Source of the DNA: Cryptomeria japonica
Lineage: Eukaryota > Streptophyta > Pinopsida > Cupressales > Cupressaceae
Assembly: GCF_030272615.1 (NCBI RefSeq)
Contig: NC_081407.1
Location: forward strand, 267,980,075 to 268,044,074
Length of the DNA: 64,000 bases
Direction of reading: 5' to 3'
The notes under the pieces were generated by a model. It was not told the origin of the DNA. It did no database searches and saw only the letters and a program-made list of their open reading frames with translations. Below are positions 45,231-57,100 of this stretch, piece after piece (position 1 is the stretch's first letter; each line of letters begins with the position of its first letter). Position numbers and translations under genes: made by a program.

Positions 45231-45440
45231 AATGAAAGCAAAATTGCTACATGAATTTAGCTCTGTTCTTGAATCAAACCTTCTGAATTGACAATTGGCT
45301 AACTGTAGCATAAATGACTTTCCCTTGAGGATGATAATGAATGCAAAATTCCTACACAAGTTTACCTCTATTCTTAAATTAAACCTTTTGAATTGACAAT
45401 TGGCTAACTGTAGCATAAATACTTTTCCCTTGAGGATGAT
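45231..45440. repeat. 105-bp tandem duplication
   Basis: 45231-45335 and 45336-45440 are diverged copies sharing AATTGACAATTGGCTAACTG and CTTTTCCCTTGAGGATGAT. A minus-strand open frame across both (45416-45144) is repetitive only because of the duplication and has no known domain. Confidence 0.85.
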
Positions 45441-45758
45441 ATATTTTTTTTTGCTTTTTTTAATCTAGATAGATCTCAAATTTTAGATCTACTTTAAGAG
45501 AGGTTTCACTGATTATTTCCCAAAGACTTCATAAGATTATTGATTATTGGGATTTAGTATAGTATTATAGAAACAATACATTGTAAAACCCATATGACTT
45601 CAGTTCTAATAATCATACCTTATAAATACTTATTCTTTTCGAAGTAGACATTTGAAGCACTTATTCGTTTCGAAGTAGACAATTGAAGCTGAGGAAATGC
45701 ATGAATTGTGTGATTCTTTATGAAAGAAGAATAGGTTTATTTTCCAGGATTTACTCAC

Positions 45759-47497
45759 CTCATCATAAAGATATGGAAATGGATAATAAAAAATCTTAGC
45801 TTCCTCAGCCATAAAATCTGGACCATCTTGCACAAAAATAGGGGAAATCATGCTCTGTAAGCTTTTGTACCAAGCAAGGCTTCTTTAGCTATTTCTCAAG
45901 TTCTTTGGGAAATATGATCATACCTGGGGGTAAGTAACAATTGAATTGGATGAGATGGCTACAGTTGCAAGCCCTTTCTGCATGACAAACAATTCAATAA
46001 TTCGTTCACTAGATGGACACCCATAGACACATAAAGAAATATAATTGCATAGCACACATTTATGACCGGCTCTGGTCCAGTGCCAAGAGGTAAGATGGGT
46101 CAACAAAAGCCATGTTTCACACCCTAATATATGTGAGTCCTCAGCTTTAAAGTAGTCCCTATATTAATGCGGACTGGTCTATGGGGAAGAGGAGTTAAAT
46201 TTCAATGTTGCAGGCATTATTGTTCCATAAACGATAAACTTGAAGCTAATTTTTTAGGTTAATTTGATGTATTAAACAGTTTCATAGAATTTTTTTATTA
46301 TAAAAGAAAAAAATTAAATAACCTTATATATTGTTCAAAGATTTCTACTATTTAGGTTTTGTTATGATAACTCGGTTTGTTTTAAACCCAGCCCTACCAA
46401 TCCACCAACAGCAGAAATATTGTAAAATATAATGTGGTTGGTTTATTAGTTATTGAGAAATATTGTACTGTGAGGAAATTTGCAAGTGTAATGATAGGTA
46501 TGCCAATTCCTTGTTAAACATCAGGCCAATTTGACTTGGTAAGAGAAAAAATTTAAAAACACAAGTACACCCAAATCTTCAAATGAAAAGGAAAGAAACA
46601 ACATACTCGGTCATAATCATTGGCAAGTTTTACAATGTCTCGCTTCAAGTGAATAACAAAAGGACAGTGATTACATATGAACATCACCTGCATGTTGAAT
46701 AACATCAACAATTAGATATCAAAAATAGACTCGGATTTGGTAAAAAGGTTAGAAACATACCAGTAGAGTAGGGTATGCTTCGAAATCTTCCAATGTCCAC
46801 ACCTTTCCAGTCAAAGGCTCTGGAAGCTGCAAAAACCTGCTAACTAATAAAACAATTTCCACGTCCCCTTTTATTTCATTGCTTGTCCCAAACAATGAGT
46901 GAAAATTGCCTTGTCTAATTATAAACTCTGGCCCAAAACTGTCACATGGCAGCAAGAAAACGATGTCCCAACCATGAGATAAGTGTGATTGACAAACTAT
47001 CCACCGCGCTTCAGCTCTGCGTTTTTGCTTTCATGCAACTGTTGTGGTACGCATGTGTAACTGGCAACACAGTAGTTGGGATGTATTACAAATCTATGCC
47101 CTTGAATGATTATCATTGTTCAAAAATTAGAATCTGGGAAGACAAGTGGACTTGTATGAAAGATCCAACTCCACGTCTAAACTCTAAAGTATGCAAAATG
47201 TTGAAGCAGAGCCAAGGCACGTGGACTGTTAAACAAATGTTGAAGCAGAGCCAATGCACGTGGTTGACAAGCTGCAAATTGATTGCCCACGTTGCACATG
47301 AAAGTGATTAATAAATACAACCAACATGAATGAACTAAAAATATTAAAACACTAACTTACTAATGCTGAGCTCTGCATCTGTAAACTTGCAGACTATTAA
47401 TTCTGAGCACTGCAAATCCTGTCTTGGCAGCCTTTTCTTCGAGAATAGTGCGTTCTCTCCCATTGAGAAGCATGCAAGCCTCTTCAGACGTTTGCAT
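45759..47497 (-). pseudogene. Peroxiredoxin-like (PRX_like1, AhpC/TSA fold) gene, partial, broken
   Basis: Minus-strand exons with phase-0 joins: 47497-47387 (candidate exon 1, MQTSEEACML...ERTILEEKAAKTGFAVLRIN), 46826-46761 (LPEPLTGKVWTLEDFEAYPT), 46687-46607 (VMFICNHCPFVIHLKRDIVK), 45977-45924 (KGLATVAISSNSIVTYPQ) and 45827-45759 (DGPDFMAEEAKIFYYPFPYL). The CNHC motif is the conserved cysteine site of this thioredoxin-fold family, presumed to act in redox reactions. Donors are GT and acceptors AG, except before the last exon, where AA stands in place of AG. The C-terminal exons (family: VAKAF..VCTPEF) were not found to the left. It is probably non-functional or cut off by the nested elements. 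Exon 1 is less certain. Confidence 0.72.
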
Positions 47498-47500
47498 ACC

Positions 47501-47860
47501 GTGAACAATGCCAATGGTTAGATGCCACAAATTTTGTTTAAAACATTTTGTTTAAATAATATGCAAGTTGAACAACCTCACATTAAGCAAAGACAAAAAT
47601 ATTTGCAAATACTGATTTCTGATTTGCCCATTGCAATTGGATTAATCACCAGTTAACAAAAGAGGCCTCCCTCCGCATACCACCGTGAACAATGCCAATG
47701 GTTAGATGCCACAAATTTTGTTTAAAACATTTTGCTTAAATAATATGTAAGTTGAACAACCTCACATTAAGCAAAGACAAAAATATTTGCAAATACCGAT
47801 TTCTGATTTGCCCATTGGATTAATCACCAGTTAACAAAAGAGGCCTCCGCTATAGTCCCT
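47501..47860. repeat. 184-bp tandem duplication upstream of PRX-like gene
   Basis: 47501-47684 and 47685-47860 are near-identical (GTGAACAATGCCAATGGTTA...GAGGCCTCC); the second copy lacks six bases. The first copy starts four bases before the candidate first ATG of the minus-strand gene, so the unit would be its promoter or 5' UTR. Confidence 0.9.
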
Positions 47861-49629
47861 GCAGGCAGGAACTAATAATACTAAGTGACATAAGAAACTC
47901 CATTGGAATGTCACTTCTTTTGGCTTCTTTGCAAATTTATCCTTCCCATATGCAAATGATAGCAAATTATAGCCCACTTTGTGGGAGCTAAATTGATAAA
48001 GGTTTTCTTGGAATTAGAAAAAGTAAGCAGAGCAAAAGATGTAGTAATCGATTGTTTATGATTCACTATAGTCCTTAGACAATTTAAGCATTGGTCTTCA
48101 TGTGGTTAGTTTGGTTAGTAGCTACTATTCAACTTATTTAGAAATTATTTGTGGCATTTGGTGGTTTTATGAATATTTAATTTTTCTACTTATTTAATTG
48201 GTCATCTTAAATTTGTATTAATAGTAAGTAAAAAATTGTGTAGTTAAAATTTGAAAAATAAAATTAGAGGCAAATATTAAAAATGAGGGAAAGAAATTTG
48301 TGTGGCCACATGACATTTTTGGTAGTATTCACTTGTTGCTTATTTCCAACCCCTTCTTTTCTCCATCATTTATTTTCAATTCCTAAACATAGTTGCTCCA
48401 TTAAAATAGGGAAAAATTCCAAATTATCCTTTTCCCATAATTAACATTTTGATTGGGAACACTCTAACTACTCAAATTTAAGGAAAAAACGCCCTTAGGC
48501 AACTGCATTGGGACATGGGGTAAGACATAAAACCCTCAAGAACTTGGGATTAGCAATGATGGATGAAGAGCTTCAATTGATGTTTTTTTCTATTCGTACC
48601 ATATTCAAGATTGAAACTTCTACTAATTAATTAACACCACGATGGACAAAAATGCTACAAATGGGATTTCTCATACTTCTTATAATTACCAGGACCCTAT
48701 TTGATGTTCAAGAACCTTCTAAATTATTTGTGAAGCAAGTTTGCTTCATCATGATGGCCACCACGTTGAACTCGATGCTTTTACATTTTAGTTTTAACCT
48801 TTTGGCCTTCCAATGATTGTGATGGAGTCGATAATTATAAATAGTCTATGCATAAATCGATTGTTGCGATCTATGGGGCTTCAACTTCCATTAGGACTTC
48901 AATTTAAATCATTGAAAGTTTTTATGTACACGGGTTCTTCACATGCATATACAACTATAAAATGTGTTTTCATCTAATTAATTTTATATTTTTATATATG
49001 AATTCAATTTTGTGGATGGTGATGGATAAAAATTCTAAATTCAAGATTACTTACGCTGAAAGACATAATTATATTAATAGCAATTGATGGAATATAATGG
49101 TAGTGTGATAACAAATTATTAAAGAGATGATATATATTTTTTAAGTGACCCTTAAACAAATAAAAAATATTAATTTTAAAATAGTTTTATTCTAAAATAA
49201 AATAATTCTTTACTAAATAAAAAAATTAACGTATAAAATAATTCTTTATTAAAAAAAATCAACTCTTAAGTAAATAACACTATTTTTTTCTCATAGTTGT
49301 AAAGTAATAAAAATATCTCTTCAAATAAAATAAAATATTAAAATGAAATAAACAATAGAAAAAATATAAAAAATATATATAATTCTTAAAATAGAGAAAA
49401 TAAAATAATTCTTTAGTAAATAAAAGTAGCATATCTATCTTTAGAAAAATTTATGTAAAAGACATCGATAAGAACCTTCACATTTCACATTTTTTTTTTA
49501 AAGATAAATATACTAATAATAAAATCAATAAACTTGCCTACGAACTTAAAATATAATGACAATATTGAACAAATTAAAGTGGAGGATCAAAGGGATTGGG
49601 GGAGGGGGCCGTCTATGATATAGTCAGTA
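47861..49629. other. AT-rich intergenic DNA
   Basis: No gene seen. 49100-49560 is extremely AT-rich with loosely repeated AAATAATTCTTTACTAAATA motifs. Confidence 0.6.
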
Positions 49630-49850
49630 GTCAAAGTGGCTATATGGGATGGAAATGGCTATCCAGCCCCTAGGATGCACCAATACATAAGTTACTCTAA
49701 GTTATGGTGTATGAGAGTAACTTATGCATTGGAGCATCCTAAAGACTGGATGACCATTTTCATAAGGGGTAGAGTTGGACTTGAAGAAAGGGTTGCTTTA
49801 GATAAGGGCCCCACCACTATAGATTGGTTGCTCACCTAATCTTCATACTA
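49630..49850 (+). pseudogene. Possible LINE RT C-terminal fragment
   Basis: An open stretch reads NGYPAPRMHQYISYSKLWCM...HPKDWMTIFIRGRVGLEERV...GPTTIDWLL. This resembles the region after the RT in some plant LINE ORF2 proteins, where a GG.G.P..  segment is followed by 'aLr..W' and 'GP.' motifs. It is too short for a firm call and could be unrelated to the LINE at 50.6 kb. Confidence 0.25.
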
Positions 49851-50739
49851 ACTAGAAGATAACCCACTTGAGGCCATATGTCTTCTAGCCACTTCTATAA
49901 ACCGCCTTTTGATAGAAAAACATGATTATTCATTTCATTCCATTAACTCGAGTTCTTCTCTCCCATTGCCTCGAGGGGGATTGACCGCGCTATTGATTCT
50001 TAGTTTACCCTCCCACACACCCCTCAATAGTAATAACACTTACCCTTGTTCTTAGAAGGGGAGAGGGTGAAGTGGAGTGAATATGGGCAAGGACGAGCTA
50101 AGCATAAGTGGTATTGATGGACAACCACTATCTCATAGGCTATCTTTAGCCTCGTGGATGTGAAATTTGTCTTCTTCTTCTTCTCAAAAGACTATATTCA
50201 AGTCATTCCGTACCCATAAGGTACATCCTACGCCAATGAGTTGCTAGGCAATTTTGCATTTTGCTCTCTTCCCTTCGCATCTCAATGTTCTTTATACTTC
50301 TCTTTAACATCAAATCTCCTACTTAGGAAACAACTATAATGGAATTTCTCATAAGAATGACTAGCTAATTTCCTATGATGAGACCTATTATGTTATAATG
50401 CACGAAGATCCACCCTTCACCACTGATTGTTGGAAAAGGGAGTCTAGGATGGCTGATTGACATAGAATGAATTAGTATTCAAGAACCAACAATACAATTC
50501 AACATTTCATGATGCACACGCCACCACCTTGCCTTCTCATCCCCACACACCCCATCCTTCCCAAGGCAATCCTCCATTCGATAAGCCTTCCTCAACTATC
50601 GGAGCTCGCCCAACTCTAGATTAGGGGGGAGGGGGTCTAACTTCTTACAGATTAACAACAATAAGTCTCTCCTCTCTGACATAGTCAACCTTGAACGTGG
50701 ATTCAATTGATCGACTCGAGCTTTTGGTCAAATGGCAAC

Positions 50740-51082
50740 ATTCCACTCCTATCTTATTCTTTGATGTTGACTGTAACAACATGAAAACTTGGCTGAGATC
50801 CAATGACATCATGGGTAAAACCTACAACGATCAAAGTGTGGTAGACTATGTGATATGTTCTTAAAGCTCTATTATCAGGTTGTTGGAATTCAATGTTGAT
50901 GCTTGTCCTTTGGGGTTGAATTCTAACCATATACCTCTCTTTTTCAAGTTTGGGATTCATACAAATGGCTCTCATGGAGAGCAGATCCAACAATTACACA
51001 AAAAGGTCCAAAAAAATGGTAGAATTCTTTTGAATCAAGAAAATTGTGAGCTCTTTGTTGCTGCCCTTGAGCAACAATTTTA
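50740..51082 (+). pseudogene. LINE endonuclease, C-terminal part
   Basis: Translation includes TYNDQSVVDYVICSSKAIIR and VDACPLGLNSNHIPLFFKFG, matching the end of the exonuclease-endonuclease-phosphatase domain (family: R.DY......S...LSDH.P). The catalytic Asp of SDH is Asn here (about 50922-50930). One stop and frame change lie near 50851-50880. In active LINEs this domain nicks target DNA. Confidence 0.7.
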
Positions 51083-51219
51083 GTTGGCAAAAAACATGGA
51101 AAGTTATGAAGACAACAAAGAAAAGTACAAGATTTGCAGTAGTAGGCTTATACCCTTAATCCTCAAACCTTTAAAAGCATGCAAGAGATCTTAGCCTATG
51201 AAGAGAGTTTCAAACACTT

Positions 51220-52640
51220 TCCTAACTAATCTATGGTACGACAAAGAGTGTAAATTCACTAAAAGATCATGCAAGGAAAATGAGGCAAACATAAAAATCA
51301 ACAAAAAGTATAAAAAATTGATAAAAACTAAAAAAGAAAGTTAAATGACAACAAGAAGGAAGGAATTAATTTACTTGGAAAGCACAACCCCGAAGGTTTT
51401 TGGCGGGAACTACAACAAAAGAGAAAACAAATTGAAAATAGAATCACGGATACTCATTGGTTAGAATATTCAAAGATTTTATATGAGCAAACACATGAGA
51501 AAAGTCATCCTCCCACAATTGACAATACAATTGTGTTATTTTCAATGGAAGATATCAAACACAGTATAAAAATTTTAGCAAGCAGTAAAGATCGAGACAT
51601 TAATGGGTTGCAGGCCAAATTTTTAAAATAAGGTATTGAGACTTTGGCTCCACACATCAAAAGAATTTTTAACACCGTTACTCTGAGCAACTTTCTATTA
51701 AAATGGACAACCAGTGTTGTTAATCCTCTTTTTAAAAGTGGGGACATCAATAACCCTTCCAATTATCGCACTATCATGGTCAATCATCTTCTTGGAAAAC
51801 TATTTGGGAGCTTGGTGGAGTGTAGAATTAGTAGTTGGGCTGAAAAAGAAGGAAAAAGAGCAAAAGGGCAAGCTAGTTTTAGGTTAAGGCACTCTACCAT
51901 TGACAATTGCATCACTCTTAGGCAATTCATCGAAAAGGTTTGGGACACCAAGGTGGAGAGGCTCTATGTTGCTTTGTTAAAAGCTTTTGACACTGTCCCT
52001 AGGGACAAGCTTTGGAATAGAATTGAAGAGCTTAGGATTCCAAACAAGTATAGAGCAACTGTCCATAAGCTTTATGAACAAGTCAGAGCAAAAACCAAAA
52101 CCAAGGAAGGATTTTCTAAATGCTTTGGTAGCAATATTGGGGTCAAACAGGGGTGTCCTCTTTCCCCCACATTATTTGGTCTATATATTGATAAGTTGGA
52201 AGAGTGGTTAAGCAACACCATGGGAGAGGGTATTTAGTTAGTAGAATGTGTGGTGAAGCATCTTTTGTATGCGAATGATCTTATACTAATTGCAAAATCT
52301 GCTCATGGTTGGGATGCAAATAAACACTAGCAAAACCAAAGTCATGATCTTTTCTTTGAAGCGGAAAAAGCAGCCAGTTAACTTTATTTTTAAAGGAAAC
52401 TCCCTAGAAATAGTGGAACAGTACAAGTACCTAGGAATTAATTTTCACAACAAGCTTAATTGGGAGACATGTAGAACAAAGAGGATCCAGGGGGGATGGA
52501 GAGCTTCTTACCTTCTTTTGAACAGTTGCAGTAAGGCCAAATTATAGGATTGGAAGACCAAGAAAACACTTTTTGGTTTATTAGTCATCTCAGTTGTCCT
52601 TTATGATTGTGAAATTTGGGGGAGCGGCATTTCAAACCAC
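51220..52640 (+). pseudogene. LINE reverse transcriptase
   Basis: Linker (NLWYDKECKF, then PEGFWRELQQKRK in another frame) is followed by RT: TTSVVNPLFKSGDINNPSNY, VNHLLGKLFGSLVECRISSW, LYVALLKAFDTVPRDKLW (motif A), IGVKQGCPLSPTLFGLYIDK (motif B). The catalytic YADD motif reads YAND at 52268-52279. Then KTKVMIFSLK and EQYKYLGINF. Frameshifts near 51630, 52240 and 52290; the best open part is 51644-52237. Confidence 0.85.
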
Positions 52641-53330
52641 AAGTGGAGACAATTAGAAAGAATTAAAAAACACTTAATCGCTAGTAGCCTCAAAGTCAAA
52701 TCAACGGTTCCCTATGAGATCCTTTTATTTGAGGTTGGTATGTTCCCAACAAAAGCTTCAATAATAATTCATTTGTTAAGTTACTTGAAAAAGGTTGAAA
52801 ACATGGATGAACATCAATGGCCCAAAATAGTTACTATGGAGGAGTTAAAACGCAAGAAGAAGACATGGAGAAAGCAAAATGACAAGTGGATGAACAAATG
52901 GTACATTCATTGGCAAGATTGCTCTAATTCAAATGAGGAGATAAAAATTTGGGTATTGGAAAAATTTAGGACTGTCATGTGGACAAAACAGAATGGCCAG
53001 AAGAAGACACACTATGTTAAAGAATTCAATCCCATGTGGACACATGATGAAAAAGATTATTTAAGGGCTGAAATCAAATAAAAGGCTAGAATCTTAATTG
53101 CTCAGTTGAGGACCGTGTCACATCATCTTCTATGTGAAAAAGGTAGATGGATAACTCCCAAAGAAGAGTGGGAAGAAATGACTTGTATCTTTTGTGATAA
53201 AGGAACAATGGAAACCGATTGGCACTTTATCATGGAGTGTGTAGCTTACAAGGATGTTCGTAAGCAATTTGAAAACAACTCGAAGGTAGACAATTTCGAG
53301 TAGACAATCTGGGCAAGTTGTTTGAGGAAG
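52641..53330 (+). pseudogene. LINE C-terminal region with zinc-binding motif
   Basis: Two open pieces, 52740-53081 and 53106-53303. The second has CIFCDKGTMETDWHFIMEC, a C-x2-C...H-x3-C pattern like the zf-RVT/HCHC finger found at the end of many LINE ORF2 proteins. Stops separate the pieces. Confidence 0.65.
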
Positions 53331-53484
53331 TAAGGCTTCACAAAACTACGACTTTCTTAACCAAGATTCATGAAAAAAGAGTTGACATTGAGAGAAATCT
53401 GAATTAGTGTTGTTTTGGAGCTCTTGGTCCCTTAGACTATTTGGTCTTGTGGGTGCTATTAAAATCCCTTCATTCATTCATTCA

Positions 53485-56400
53485 ACATGAAGTAGGCGAA
53501 TCATGAGAAAAAGAGTTGAGAATGACATGACGCTTTCAATGGGATCAGGTTGATGGACTGAAGAAGAATAAACTACTCGATGTTTGGTATAGATGTGGGA
53601 AGAAAATTGATCTACCAAGACAAAAAGGAACTATGAGAGGGAGACGAAAGAAAGGGAAGCTCGAGATAAATTGGCATTGGTCTCTTGCAAACCTCAATCC
53701 GACTAACTACTTTATCTTCCACCCACCCAAGCAAGGGGTATAGTGCCTTTTACGTGATCCATTTGAAGCAATTCTCTATGCCCGACACCCCAAGCAAGCC
53801 ATAAGGACCAAAGGGGTTGGTAGAGTAAAGCCTATAGTTGCATGCAAACCCAGTCCATGATTGGTAGTATATAAGATTGACTCAATTTATTGCTTCTATA
53901 CCAACCAAAGGTAGATTGAATCGTGTAGAATGCCATCTTGCATGTAGACTAATTATGATGAACTTCACTATGTCTTCAATATTATCCTAATACCTAATCT
54001 TCCATAATGCAAGCCAAGGTCCATATCTCTAATGAAATGAAATGGACAAAAGTTTCTCTCTGAGGTTAGAAAATTGATTGCAAAAAGAGGAATAAATAAA
54101 AGGATGGCAGAATTTGATACATAATACATGATCAATTTTAAATAAATTAAATCTTATTGATCTTAAAAGATCATTATGCATTTTTTATATCACATAGCAT
54201 GCAATATCAATCAAAATGCTAAGTGTTTGCAATAGGATTGTGCCAATTAAAACTTATTCCAGCATTGATATTGATAGAGCAAACACACAAAATATTAGGC
54301 CATTGTTGTACATATAAAATGCCATATTATTTCTTTTAAGGTTCACTCATTTATTTTGCATTGCAATGGCTTATAAAATCTTGTTTTCACATCACAACTA
54401 CTTTATGTAATCTTCATATGAAAAATTCCAATAATATACTACCATTAAACTAACACCTATTTATTTATTTGTAACCTATATACTATACAGTGTACTATAA
54501 ACTTCAACAAAAAGGGGGCACAAAAAGGATTTATATCAGGGAAGTGAAAAATCTATCATTCTTTCCCTCGAGACTCCAAAGCAAAGATGTTTGGAAAATT
54601 GATCAGATCACACAACCATAGTGTGTAGACTCAAAGCTGGCAATTTTTTTTGCTTGGTGATTAACTCACTAGAGGCTTGTGTGCCAAGTCCCACAGAGAA
54701 ACTTGGGATCTGAAAATTGTGATTTCTGTTTACAGGCTCCATCACTGAAAAACAATTTCCAAAACATTGATAAAACCCCGATTTTTTTGTATTTTTAAAT
54801 CATTTTTGTCTTCAACGATGAGCAACTTGATGGGGAAAATTGATTGTCCACTGACAAAGGATTTATTAAAGGATTGTTAAACGTGATAGCATTATGGCCA
54901 CATGCCATTCATAATGTTATTGCATTTAACCAACTGTTGATAAATCCCCTTTAGTCACTCAACAATGGAATAACACCACTGAAATACTAACTGCTGAAGA
55001 TGAAATATGATAAAACACATGAAAACACTTAATCAAGGTTCTGCAAATGTTTTTTTGGTAGCCGAAGGAAAACTCACTCTCTACATGATTCTATGCAGAA
55101 GTATCTAGTGTGTTACTCACCAGACAAAAATTCGTTTGTTTGCCAACAACTCCTTAAGTTTCCAGCTCTGCTTTGTACGATTTTTATTGTCAAACGCTGA
55201 CATAAGAGCCACACGGGACAAGGAACCAACAATCATAAATGCATTATTTCAAACGACATTTAACCAACTCTTATTCATCTATTGTAAGACATGGAGCTAT
55301 CCCAACAAGTTTCATAGGATTGGGACAGTGAAGTGATTGTCAATTGGTTAGTTTATACTTTCAAAGCACACATTTTTGGGTCAAAATCATTTAAAGATGA
55401 TCATTGAGTATAGCTTCCATCTTATTAACATAATGGTTAATTGGTTATATGCATATTGGAATTCATCTGAGACTAAAAAATTCAACAAAAAAAATCTTCC
55501 TAAGAACTTTGACAAAAATGTCATTCCCCTCAAATCAAATACGCCTAAAACATATGCATCTTGGAATTGCTTTTATGACTAAAATTCTCATATGATGTCA
55601 TAGACCATAAGTAAAAAGAGAACGTATGTTATGATTCAACATTTTATCACTTAAGAAAGGGTACACATGTAAGTAGTCCATGTTAGGGCCTACTCAGACA
55701 TATAGGAACTTGTGAACACAATGTGAACTTCATGGCTCCAAGATATAATGATAAAAAAATCCTCACCTACATACATGTTCAAAAGGTTTGAGTCGAAATT
55801 ATGGCGCTAGAATAAGGGGCAAGTGTCCCTAGGATAATAGATACATACAAAAAAGTACCAGAGGTCTAGAACAGAAATCCAATGGTTTACAAAGTACCAG
55901 AACAGAAAAAAAAGGTTGCATTACAAATCTGGCAATTTGGCATGAAATATCTCCCCTGGTCATCAATATTTTGTAGGCATTGAAAAACAACAATGGTTAT
56001 CAAGATCTTACAAATTGCAAACACTTTTTCTTAACTGAAATTGCTAAAATTGATTCATAATCTTGAATGAAACAAATTATACACACAAATAAATTTAAAA
56101 ACAATGAAATTATAACTCTATTCCAGCCTACATAGTACATGGTTATCTTTTTTGGCTTAAAGATGTGAACATCAAAGAATGTACCTTAATTAAAAAATTA
56201 TGGAAAGTTTGTATTACTAGCAAAAACAAACAGTCAATAATTACTTGCATCTTGTGCAGCATTCATAAAATCATATGTTGGCTGACCCTCATCCCCAGCA
56301 CCAACATGGTAAGAAGTAATAACACCTTAAAGCCACAAAAAATATAATCAAGTTTTTGAGCCAGACGAAATTACCAGCATGAATGCCAGAAACACCTGTT

Positions 56401-57100
56401 GAACGTGACTGCTCATTAACTCAATCTCCTTCAATCTCTAATAGAAATTACTTCCATAGGGTGCTAGACATTTAAATTTTATCAAACTTGAAAAGAAATT
56501 TGAAACAAGACCATCAGAACCAATTGTAAGAATGATAAAACTAGAAAGGAATTCTAGTACGAAACCATCCGAGCCAATGACAAGATTAGTAAATGAACTT
56601 ATTATGGAAACAGAAGATCAAAGCTCTTACAACTTATTGCACTCCTAGCAATAAGAAGTTATGATTAGTATATCAACTATTACAAATTCACACTGTTCCT
56701 GACTAAATGTACAATGTTCACATGCAGAAATTGTTTGTATAAAACAGATGAACATGCTACAAAGACTAGGGATGAGCTGCATTAATAATAGTAGGCAGAC
56801 ATGATTTCCGAGCCAAGCAAACATTAGATGACCAATGTAAACAATACCACCTGATCCCTTCTAGATGGATCTTCCCTGCCATCCTTAGTTTCTAAAGAGG
56901 AGTGTACCATATGGAACAGTGCTGATGAAGATCTATTATTTCTTTCCCATATCTTCTGGCCGAGCAAAGAAGTGACAAACATCAGCTACTCAAACCATCT
57001 CACTGTGTTTTTATTAACAGGGCTGCAAAGGGGTGTAACAAACTACTTAAAAATGTGTAGTTGCTACAGCTGAACTCAATACGGCAGTATCTCTTGTAAA
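53485..57100. other. Intergenic DNA between LINE and HAD gene
   Basis: No gene recognised on either strand. Short open frames (55136-55336, 55376-55582, 56165-56347) have no domain and average base composition. The last few hundred bases should include the 3' UTR of the minus-strand HAD gene. Confidence 0.6.

Larger units (their letters stand above)
50600..53484 (+). mobile_element. 5'-truncated LINE (non-LTR retrotransposon), dead
   Basis: Endonuclease C-part, linker, RT, C-terminal zinc-binding region and a (CATT)n tail at 53470-53482 lie in order on the plus strand. The 5' part (ORF1 and most of the endonuclease) is missing or unreadable, typical for LINE insertions. No clear target-site duplication was found by eye. 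The left edge is approximate. Confidence 0.8.

Noticed and set aside
46946-47311. 121-codon plus-strand open frame
   Set aside because: It lies antisense within the first intron region of the PRX-like gene, has an internal repeat and shows no known domain.
55136-56347. Several 60-70 codon open frames
   Set aside because: Chance frames in AT-rich DNA; no domain, no exon-like borders.
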